Source: Luidia sarsii
Taxonomy: Eukaryota; Echinodermata; Asteroidea; Paxillosida; Luidiidae
DNA: 64,000 nt
NCBI GenBank assembly: GCA_949987565.1
Contig: OX465104.1
Coordinates: 24,887,757 to 24,951,756, forward strand
Reading direction: 5' to 3'
Shown: positions 54,563 through 63,700 of the stretch, one piece after another
Layout: every line of letters starts with the position of its first letter
How positions within the stretch are numbered: position 1 is the first letter of the stretch
Notes under the pieces: generated by a model
What the model saw: the letters and a program-made list of their open reading frames with translations, nothing else
Told to the model about the DNA's origin: nothing
The model's database searches: none
Program-made: the position numbers and the translations under genes

Positions 54563-57500
54563 TGGCGGATGTACTTGATAAGATTTGAAGGTTTACACGG
54601 TGGAAATACCAAGTAGGTTTGCAGTGACACCATGTACATGTACATCATCTCTTAATAGAAGGAGTATGATAAGATTTGAAGGTTTGCATGGTGGAAATAC
54701 CAAGTAGGAAGTTTGTGGTGACACCATGTACATCATCTCTTAAGAGAAGGAGTATGATAAGATTTGAAGGTTAGCACGGTGGAAATACCAAGTAGGTGGT
54801 TTGCGATGACACCATGTACATCCTCTCTTAAGAGAAGGAGTATGATAAGATTTGAAGGTTTGCATGGTGGAAATACCAGGTAGTAGGTAAGCGGTAGCAC
54901 CATGTACATCATTTCTAAAGAGAAGGAGTATGATAAGATTTGAAGGTTTACACGGTGGAAATACCAAGTAGGAGGTTTGCGTTGACACCATGTACATCAT
55001 CTCTTAAGAGAAGGAGTATGATAAGATTTGAAGGTTTGCATGGTGGAAATACCAAGTAGGAGGTTTGTGGTGACACCATGTACATAATTTCTTAAGAGAA
55101 GGAGTATGATTAGATTTGAAGGTTTACACAGTGGAAAAACCAAGTAGGAGATTTGTGTTGACACAATGTACATCATTTCTTAAGAGAAAGAGTATGATAA
55201 GATTTGAAGGTTTGCACGGTGGAAATACATGTACCAAGTAGGAGGTTTGCAGTGACACCATGCAAATCATCTATTAAGAGGAGTATGATAAAATTTAAAG
55301 ATTTACACAGTGGAAATACCAAATAGGAGGTTTGCAGTGACACCATGTACATCATCTCTTAAGAGAAAGAGTATGAGAAGATTTGAAGGTTTACACGGTG
55401 GAAATACCAAGTAGGAGGTTTGCGTTGACACCATGTACATCATCTCTTAAGAGAAGGAGTATGATAAGATTTGAAGGTTTGCACGGTGGAAATACCAAGT
55501 AGGAGGTTTGCAGTGACACCATGTACATCATCTCTTAAGAGAAAGAGTATGAGAAGATTTGAAGGTTTACACGGTGGAAATACCAAGTAGGAGGTTTGCG
55601 TTGACACCATGTACATCATCTCTTAAGAGAAGGAGTATGATAAGATTTGAAGGTTTGCACGGTGGAAATACCAAGTAGGAGGTTTGCAGTGACACCATGT
55701 ACATCATCTCTTAAGAGAAAGAGTATGAGAAGATTTGAAGGTTTAGACGGTGGAAATACCAAGTAGGAGGTTTGCGTTGACACCATGTACATCGTCTCTT
55801 AAGAGAAGGAGAATGATAAGATTTGAAGGTTTACACGGTGGAAATACCAAGTACATGTAGGAGGTTTGCAGTGACACCATGTACATCATTTCTTAAGAGA
55901 AGGAGTATGATAAGATTTGAAGGTTTGCACGGTGGAAATACCAAGTACATGTAGGAGGTTTGCAGTGACACCATGTGCATCATCTCTTAAGAGAAGGAGT
56001 ATGATAAGATTTGAAGGTTTGCACGGTGGAAATACCAAGTGGGAGGTTTGCAGTGACACCATGTTCATCATTTCTTAAGAGAAGGAGTATGATAAAATGT
56101 TAAGGTTTGCGCGGTGGAAATACCAAGTAGGAGGTTTGCAGTGACACCATGTACATCATCTCTTAAAAGAAGGAGTATGATAAGATTTGAAGGTTTACAC
56201 AGTGGAAATACCAAGTAGGATGTACACGGTAACACCATGTCCATCATTTCTTAAGAGAAGGAGTATGATAAGATTTGGAGGTTTGCACAGTAGAAATACC
56301 AAGTAGGAGGTTTGCGTTGACACCATGTACATCATCTCTTAAGAGAAGGAGTATGATAAGATTTGAAGGTTTGCACGGTGGAAATACCAAGTAGGAGGTT
56401 TGCAGTGACACCATGTACATCATCTCTTAAGAGAAAGAGTATGAGAAGATTTGAAGGTTTACACGGTGGAAATACCAAGTAGGAGGTTTGCGTTGACACC
56501 ATGTACATCATCTCTTAAGAGAAGGAGTATGATAAGATTTGAAGGTTTGCACGGTGGAAATACCAAGTAGGAGGTTTGCAGTGACACCATGTACATCATC
56601 TCTTAAGAGAAAGAGTATGAGAAGATTTGAAGGTTTAGACGGTGGAAATACCAAGTAGGAGGTTTGCGTTGACACCATGTACATCGTCTCTTAAGAGAAG
56701 GAGAATGATAAGATTTGAAGGTTTACACGGTGGAAATACCAAGTACATGTAGGAGGTTTGCAGTGACACCATGTACATCATTTCTTAAGAGAAGGAGTAT
56801 GATAAGATTTGAAGGTTTGCACGGTGGAAATACCAAGTACATGTAGGAGGTTTGCAGTGACACCATGTGCATCATCTCTTAAGAGAAGGAGTATGATAAG
56901 ATTTGAAGGTTTGCACGGTGGAAATACCAAGTGGGAGGTTTGCAGTGACACCATGTTCATCATTTCTTAAGAGAAGGAGTATGATAAAATGTTAAGGTTT
57001 GCACGGTGGAAATACCAAGTAGGAGGTTTGCAGTGACACCATGTACATCATCTCTTAAAAGAAGGAGTATGATAAGATTTGAAGGTTTACACAGTGGAAA
57101 TACCAAGTAGGATGTACACGGTAACACCATGTCCATCATTTCTTAAGAGAAGGAGTATGATAAGATTTGGAGGTTTGCACAGTAGAAATACCAAGTAGGA
57201 GGTTTGCAGTGACACCATGTACATCATTTCATAAGAGAAGAAGTACAATGTATGATAAGATTTGAAGGTTTGCACGGTGAAAATACCAAGTAGGAGGTAC
57301 CGTAAGCGGTAACACCATGTACATGGTACATCATCTCTTAAGAGAAGGAGCAAGATAAGATTTGAAGGTTTGCATGGTGGAAATACCAAGTAGGAGGTTT
57401 GCAGTGACACCATGTACATCATCTCTTAAGAAAAGGAGCAAGATAAGATTTGAAGGTTTACATGGTTGAAATACCAAAGTAGGAGGTTTGTGGTAGCACC

Positions 57501-58488
57501 ATGTACATCATCTCTTAAGAGAAGGAGCATGATAAGATTTGAAGGTTTGCATGGTGGAAATATCAAGTAGGAGGTTTGCGGTGACACCATGTACATCATC
57601 TCTTAAGAAAAGGAGCAAGATAAGATTTGAAGGTTTGCATGGTGGAAATACCAAATAGGAGGTTTGCAGTGACACCATGTACATCATCTCTTAAGAGAAA
57701 GAGTATGAGAAGATTTGAAGATTTACACGGTGGAAATACCAAGTAGGAGGTTTGCGTTGACACCATGTACATCATCTCTTAAGAGCAGGAGTATGATAAG
57801 ATTTGAAGGTTTGCACGGTGGAAATACCAAGTAGGAGGTTTGCAGTGACACCATGTACATCATCTCTTAAGAGAAAGAGTATGAGAAGATTTGAAGGTTT
57901 ACACGGTGGAAATACCAGTAGGAGGTTTGCGTTGACACCATGTACATCATCTCTTAAGAGAAGGAGTATGATAAGATTTGAAGGTTTGCACGGTGGAAAT
58001 ACCAAGTAGGAGGTTTGCGGTAACACCATGTACATCATCTCTTAAGAGAAGGATTATAATAAGATTTGAAGGTTTGCATGGTGGAAACACCAAGTAGGAG
58101 GTTTGCAGTGACACCATGTAAATCATCTCTTAAGAGGAGTATGATAAAATTTAAAGGTTTACACAGTGGAAATACCAAGTAGGAGGTTTGTGGTGACACT
58201 ATGTACATCATTTCTTAAGAGAAGGAGTATGATAAGATTTGAAGGTTTACACAGTAGAAATATCAAGTAGGAGGTTTGCAGTGACACCATGTACATCATT
58301 TCTTAAGAGAAGGAGTATGATAAGATTTGAAGGTTTACACAGTAGAAATACCAAGTAGGAGGTTTGTGGTAACACCATGTACATCATTTCATAAGAGAAG
58401 AAGTACAATGTATGATAAGATTTGAAGGTTTGCACGGTGGAAATACCAAGTAGGATGTACACGGTAACACCATGTACATCATTTCTTA
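54563..58488. repeat. Satellite B array 3 (about 44 monomers)
   Basis: The array resumes after C with the join ttggcggatgtacttgataa. Monomers are as in array 1, with extra local variants: inserted acatgt units (for example near 55,851 and 55,948), the deletion variant taagaggagtatgat (55,275 and 58,133) and an insertion aagtacaatgtatgat (57,241 and 58,401). The array stops at cattttcttaa-like sequence at 58,480-58,489. Confidence 0.96.
55420..57203. repeat. 892-bp tandem duplication inside satellite B
   Basis: Two adjacent blocks, about 55,420-56,311 and 56,312-57,203, match almost base for base at an offset of 892 bp. That equals ten 88-bp monomers plus two 6-bp acatgt insertions, both of which are copied. 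One visible difference is ggtttgcgcggtgg (56,105) against ggtttgcacggtgg (56,997). This is a recent unequal exchange. Confidence 0.85.
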
Positions 58489-58530
58489 ACCCCTTCGAGC
58501 CGGGAGGCCGCTATGCATGCGTAGTGAATT
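58486..58530 (+). other. Satellite B to unique DNA boundary at TTAA, possible piggyBac-like end
   Basis: Satellite B normally reads atttcttaagagaagg. Here it breaks exactly after ttaa and continues as ccccttcgagccgggaggcc. A TTAA target followed by a terminus starting CCC is the known signature of piggyBac-superfamily elements. I found no matching inverted end followed by TTAA further right, so this may be one end only, or coincidence. Confidence 0.3.
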
Positions 58531-58738
58531 TCAAAATTTGGACGCCGCTATTCTCCAAACTGTAGACAAAGACTCTTTTCAGGAATACGTATCATGAAAA
58601 ATGTCACCTTTTTTGACGTCAGTTGCTGCATGAATTTCCAGATCAGCGGTAACATTGGCACTATCGTGGGGCTTCATCGTGGGGCTTTGCGGTGACACCA
58701 CTCAATCTGTCCAACTATTCTTCATTCAAGTGACTTAC
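58490..58738. other. Single-copy DNA, no gene seen
   Basis: No repeat period and no convincing frame. It contains a short direct repeat (atcgtggggctt, twice, 58,663-58,687) and a 15-bp identity to satellite B (tttgcggtgacacca, 58,686-58,700). If the neighbouring TSP1 segment is a real exon remnant, this is its downstream intron on the minus strand. Confidence 0.6.
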
Positions 58739-58743
58739 CTGTG
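58733..58743 (-). other. Consensus 5' splice donor of the TSP1 exon
   Basis: The minus strand reads cacaggtaagt: a full match to the metazoan donor consensus CAG|GTAAGT, placed directly after the last TSP1 cysteine codon. Confidence 0.6.
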
Positions 58744-58927
58744 CAGCCAGTGTCTGTGCTGCAAGCAATCCATTGCTCAGTCTCTCCTACGCAATCATCA
58801 CCTCCGTACCGCGGTGCATGGGTTGCTGCATTTACACTGGACGTGTATGTAGAATGCTGCCATGATCACCACAGTCAATGCTACAATCACAGCTGTCCAC
58901 CCAGCCAACTGGAGAGGTTGCCGTCAA
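58739..58927 (-). pseudogene. Decayed thrombospondin type 1 (TSP1) domain exon
   Basis: Read on the minus strand, this segment gives the TSP1 signature in order but in different frames: DGNLSSWL, then CSIDCGDHGS with HTRPV, then CSNP, then PRYGGDDCVGETEQWIAC and STDTGC. These match the family's WxxW, CSxxCG, C-NPAP-x-x-GG-x-x-CxG and final cysteines. TSP1 domains are about 55-60-residue extracellular adhesion modules. The segment is flanked by a pyrimidine-rich acceptor ending cctcctag (AG at 58,928-58,929) and a donor caggtaagt (GT at 58,737-58,738). The 189-nt span is a multiple of three, and first and last frames agree with a phase 1-1 exon, the usual arrangement for this module. At least three frame changes and stops in between break it. 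It could instead be a working exon with sequence errors; no neighbouring exon was recognised. Confidence 0.6.
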
Positions 58928-58960
58928 CTAGGAGGAAAACAAAGATGAAAAAAAAATTTC
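58928..58960 (-). other. 3' splice acceptor of the TSP1 exon
   Basis: The minus strand has a long pyrimidine-rich run that includes nine consecutive t and the words tttgttttcctcctag just before the codons DGNLSSW. This is a strong acceptor by composition. Confidence 0.55.
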
Positions 58961-59558
58961 AATGGAAAACTCTCAAGAATGAAGAGGGCCTGACGTTTCA
59001 ATCCTAGCAGGAATTTTCTCACAGGAAGAAGGACAAGAATAGATTGGAAGAAGTCTGAGTAACTTGGACCCGACAGGTCACCCTGTTGTCGAAATTTTGA
59101 TGGGTCGGGTTACTGTAACTTGGTTCAAGGTTCAAGGTTCAATATACAGGTAAGGTTCAAGCTTTTCAGCATGCAAAATGGTTCATAGCAACTACCCCTG
59201 AAGGAAATCCCCAGAATTCCCCCCAAACACCCCTGGAACCATCCCATGCACCCATCACTGATTCCAATACTGGTCATTTGCTTCACTCACATTTGGGAAA
59301 AAGGAGAAATTTCACCCTCAGTTGATAGAGAAAATTTTCCCTGGACTCCTGTATGACGAGCCAAAATTCGGCAGTCATCTTTGATTTACAACACACACAA
59401 ATCCGTTACGTTCTGACGGGTTCGAGCGCGCATTGGCACTAGTGCGACAGATAATCTCCAAACTCGTTTAAGGGGAGCTATTAGCGGCCCAGTAAGTGGG
59501 ACTAGGCACATGGGACGGTTTCAGGGGGTTTTCGCATTAGGTATATGTGCTGCTAGGT
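58930..59558. other. Single-copy DNA, no gene seen
   Basis: No convincing exon on either strand. Small features are the acceptor tract at its left end, a (ggttcaa)3 run at 59,122-59,142 with a fourth copy at 59,154-59,160, and the 10-bp palindrome gcactagtgc near 59,437. An antisense 64-residue frame at 59,553-59,747 has no recognisable motif. Confidence 0.6.
59122..59142. repeat. Short tandem repeat (ggttcaa)3
   Basis: Three exact copies of a 7-bp unit, with one detached copy 11 bp further on. The word resembles a tRNA T-loop, but no acceptor stem or other tRNA arm surrounds it. Confidence 0.9.
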
Positions 59559-59588
59559 TTTCCGAGTTTGGGCCCTCAAACTCGGAAA
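59559..59588. repeat. Perfect 12-bp inverted repeat, 6-nt loop
   Basis: Arms tttccgagtttg (59,559-59,570) and caaactcggaaa (59,577-59,588) are exact complements around the loop ggccct. No t-tract or gene end adjoins it to suggest a terminator role. Confidence 0.9.
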
Positions 59589-59816
59589 GAAAACAGCAAT
59601 TCTGCAGGTAGACCTTATCTTGTTAATCCCTATGTATATAAACAAACCCCTCTTATCTTTCCTCCAATGCCTGTAGGCACTGGGTCTGCAGTGCTTTTCT
59701 GTTTGTGGTTTGCAAGGTGACCTTGATTCACTTATGTATCCATCCATGCCAGGCCCTTACATTTGCACTACTATACATGTACAGTACAAGCATTGGAGGT
59801 CCTTCCTGGAGATATA
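59589..59816. other. Single-copy DNA, no gene seen
   Basis: A-T-rich to mixed sequence without repeat period or recognisable exon. It ends at the inverted-repeat element. Confidence 0.6.
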
Positions 59817-60316
59817 AGCTGCGTTTCCACTGGACTTATTTTGGTTAAAGTAACCGAGACGATGGTTACTTTGACCAAAATAAGTCCAGTGTAAACGGCC
59901 CAGTCAAATTTCTCTCGGTTACTTTAACCGAGTCCAATGGTTACTTTTACCGAGCAACCTCTGCCCAGTAAAAGTGACCAGGTAAGTTTAACCGAGCCGA
60001 TTAGTCCAGTGGAAACGCACCACTCGGTTCAACGCGACTCGGTAAAAAACCACATCCGGCCAAAGAAAACACGAACATGCACTGTGCACAGCGTCTGCTT
60101 CGTACCACGCGCTAAATGTACACACATACATGTACATTGTGTATCCGGCTGACACTTGACCTTCATGAGCCGTTATATTGCCAGCTCGGTTACTTTAACC
60201 ATCGTCTCGGTTAAATTTGACCGACTCAAAAGTCCAAGTGGGAACGACGGTCAAATTTGACCATTGGAAATTTAACCATCGTCTCGGTTAAATTTTAGTC
60301 CAGTGGAAACGCGGCT
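59817..60316. mobile_element. Non-autonomous inverted-repeat DNA element (MITE-like), 500 bp
   Basis: The left end agctgcgtttccactggact (59,817-59,836) and the right end, read in reverse agccgcgtttccactggact (60,297-60,316), are inverted copies differing at one base. The inverted identity continues inward with breaks through aaccgagacgatggtta. The flanks carry a candidate target duplication ata (59,814-59,816 and 60,317-60,319); a one-base shift of the end would make it tata. The inside has several further copies of the end word gtccagtg(g/t)aaac and of ggttactttaaccgag, so the element looks built from nested ends. It has no transposase frame. The superfamily is not assigned; a 3-bp duplication would fit PIF/Harbinger in length, but the base choice is unusual. 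Confidence 0.75.
59823..59896. repeat. 23-bp-arm palindrome at the left end of the MITE-like element
   Basis: Arms 59,823-59,845 and 59,874-59,896 pair at 22 of 23 positions (core ccactggacttattttggt against its complement) around a 28-nt loop that itself holds a short ggtta/taacc complement. The right end of the element does not show an equal palindrome. Confidence 0.85.
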
Positions 60317-60778
60317 ATAGTGTTTAACTATAACTGAATAGATGTCTGATACTGTATATGGTACGTGTGTATGAATGGACTCGTAAATTTACGGTGGTTC
60401 TTAACATAAAAAAACACACGTGTGCAACAAGTCATTACAGCAAAATGATCATGCTTAAAAGTTAAAACTGTCTCAAACTTTTGGTTCTCCAGCACCAAAC
60501 CATTAAAATTTAAATCAAAAGACATACTGTATAGTTTATGAAACATCGCATTTCTTCATTCTAAAAGACTCATGTGGCACTGTTGAGATCATGAATACCC
60601 CCTTATGACAAAGTTGGGTACACCCCATCATGGCCAGACATATAGCTGAAGCCCTTTTCCTTTCAAAATCCAAAAATGTTAAAAAAGGAGTAAAACGGCT
60701 TTGTAAAAAGTAAAAAGTTAAATGTAGCTAGGCCAGAAACAAGACTTAAACAGTTTAACATCTGCTTCTGTGATCGCG
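60317..60778. other. Single-copy A-T-rich DNA, no gene seen
   Basis: No repeat period, RNA gene or recognisable domain. An antisense 72-residue frame at 60,328-60,546 has no motif I recognise and average composition for chance; I do not call it. Confidence 0.6.
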
Positions 60779-63700
60779 CACCTTTCCCCCAAACTAACAT
60801 CCCTTTCCCCAAACTTGATCACCGTCCCTTTCCTTCAAACTCACATCCCTTTCCCCCAAACTCAAGTCCCCTTTTCCCCAAACTCACCATCCCTTTCCCC
60901 CAAACTCACATCCCTTCAAACCAGATTTCCCCAAACTTACATCCCTTTCCCCCAAATTCGCATCCCTTTCCCCAAAATTAACTCACACCCCTTTCCTTCA
61001 AACTCACCGTCCCTTTCCCCCAAACTCACCATCCCTTTCCCCCAAACTCACCATCCCTTTCCCCCAAACTTGCATCCCTTTGCCCCAAACTTGCATCACT
61101 TTCCCCCAAACTTGCATCCCTTTCCCCCAAACTTGCAACCCTTTCCCCCAAACTTGCATCCCTTTCCCCCAAACTTGCATCCCTTTCCCCCAAACTTGCA
61201 ACCCTTTCCCCCAAACTTGCATCCCTTTCCCCAAAACTTGCATCACTTTCCCCCAAGCTTGCATCCCTTTCCTGCAAACTCACATCCCTTTCCCCCAAAC
61301 TTGCATCCCTTTCCCCCAAACTCACATCCCTTTCCCCCAAACTTGCATCCCTTTCTTCCAAACTTGCATCACTTTCCCCCAAACTCACATCCCTTTCCCC
61401 CAAACTTGCATCCCTTTCCCCCAAACTTGCATCCCTTTCCCCCAAACTCACATCCCTTCCCCCCAAGCTTGCATCCCTTTCCCTCAAACTTGCACCCCTT
61501 TCCCCCAAACTTGCATCACTTTCCCCCAAGCTTGCATCCCTTTCCCCCAAACTCACAACCCTTTCCCCCAAACTTGCATCCCTTTGCCCCAAACTTGCAT
61601 CCCTTTCCCCCAAACTTGCATCCCTTTCCCCCAAACTTGCATCCCTTTCCCCCAAACTTGCATCCCTTTGCCCCAAACTTGCATCCCTTTCCCCCAAACT
61701 CATCGTCCCTTTCCCCCAAACTTGCATCCCTTTGCCCCAAACTTGCATCCCTTTCCCCCAAACTTGCATCCCTTTCCCCCAAACTTGCATCCCTTTCCCC
61801 CAAACTCATCGTCCCTTTCCCCCAAACTTGCATCCCTTTGCCCCAAACTTGCATCCCTTTCCCCCAAACTTGCATCCCTTTCCCCCAAACTTGCATCCCT
61901 TTCCCCCAAACTCATCGTCCCTTTCCCCCAAACTTGCATCCTTTTCCCCAAACTTGCATCACTTTCCCCCAAACTTGCATCCCTTTCCCCCAAACTTGCA
62001 TCCCTTTCCCCCAAACTTGCATCCCTTTCCCCCAAACTCACATCCCTTTCCCCCAAACTTGCATCCCTTTCCCCCAAACTTGCATCCCTTTGCCCCAAAC
62101 TTGCATCACTTTCCCCCAAACTCACATCCCTTTGCCCCAAACTTGCATCCCTTTCCCCCAAACTTGCATCCCTTTCCCCCAAACTTGCATCCCTTTCCCC
62201 CAAACTCATCGTCCCTTTCCCCCAAACTTGCATCCCTTTGCCCCAAACTTGCATCCCTTTCCCCCAAACTTGCATCCCTTTCCCCCAAACTTGCATCCCT
62301 TTCCCCCAAACTCATCGTCCCTTTCCCCCAAACTTGCATCCCTTTGCCCCAAACTTGCATCCCTTTCCCCCAAACTTGCATCCCTTTTCCCCAAACTTGC
62401 ATCCCTTTCCCCCAAACTCATCGTCCCTTTCCCCCAAACTTGCATCCTTTTCCCCAAACTTGCATCCCTTTCCCCCAAACTTGCATCCCTTTCCCCCAAA
62501 CTTGCATCCCTTTCCCCCAAACTTGCATCCCTTTCCACCAAACTTGCATCCCTTTCCCCCAAACTCACATCCCTTTCCCCCAAACTTGCATCCCTTTCCC
62601 CCAAACTTGCATCCCTTTCCCCCAAACTCACATCCCTTTCCCCCAAACTTGCATCCCTTTCCCCAAAACTTGCATCCCTTTCCCCCAAACTTGCATCCCT
62701 TTCCTCCAAACTTGCATCCCTTTCCCCCAAACTCACATCCCTTTCCCCCAAACTTGCATCCCTTTCCCCAAAACTTGCATCCCTTTCCCCCAAACTTGCA
62801 TCCCTTTCCTCCAAACTTGCATCCCTTTCCTCCAAACTTGCATCCCTTTCCCCCAAACTTGCATCACTTTCCCCCAAGCTTGCATCCCTTTCCTGCAAAC
62901 TCACATCCCTTTCCCCCAAACTCACATCCCTTTCCCCCAAACTTGCATCCCTTTCCCCCAAACTTGCATCCCTTTCCCTCAAACTTGCATCCCTTTCCCC
63001 CAAACTTACATCACTTTCCCCCAAGCTTGCATCCCTTTCCTGCAAACTCACATCCCTTTCCCCCAAACTCACATCCCTTTCCCCCAAACTTGCATCCCTT
63101 TCCCCCAAACTTGCATCCCTTTCCCCCAAACTTGCATCCCTTTCCCCCAAACTTGCATCCCTTTCCCCCAAGCTTGCATCCCTTTCCCCCAAACTTGCAT
63201 CACTTTCCCCCAAACTTGCATCACTTTCCCCCAAACTTGCATCCCTTTCCCCCAAACTCACATCCCTTTCCCCCAAACTTGCATCACTTTCCCCCAAGCT
63301 TGCATCCCTTTCCCCCAAACTCACATCCCTTTCCCCCAAACTTGCATCCCTTTCCTGCAAACTTGCATCCCTTCCCCCCCAAACTTGCATCCCTTTCCCC
63401 CAAACTTGCATCCCTTTCCCCCAAACTTGCATCCCTTTCCCCCAAGCTTGCATCCCTTTCCCCCAAACTCACATCCCTTTCCCCCAAGCTTGCATCCCTT
63501 TCCACCAAACTTGCATCCCTTTCCCCCAAACTTGCATCCCTTTCCCCCAAACTTGCATCCCTTTCCCCCAAACTCACATCCCTTTCCCCCAAACTTGCAT
63601 CCCTTTCCCCCAAACTTGCATCCCTTTCCCCCAAACTTGCATCCCTTTCCCCCAAACTTGCATCCCTTTCCTGCAAACTTGCATCCCTTTCCCCCAAACT

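Noticed and set aside
58800..58906. Minus-strand hydrophobic segment (WTAVIVALTVVIMAAFY) as a transmembrane helix
   Set aside because: It is a third frame across the TSP1 remnant; the other frames give the TSP1 motifs, which explain the sequence better.
58655..59007. Plus-strand frames of 65 and 88 residues
   Set aside because: They lie antisense to the TSP1 remnant and have no family motif of their own.
59122..59160. tRNA T-arm (ggttcaa words)
   Set aside because: A simple 7-bp tandem repeat with no cloverleaf arms around it.
59553..59747. 64-residue antisense frame as a gene
   Set aside because: It overlaps the 59,559-59,588 hairpin and has no recognisable family.
60328..60546. 72-residue antisense frame as a gene
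   Set aside because: No recognisable motif, A-T-rich chance-like composition, and no splice or promoter context.
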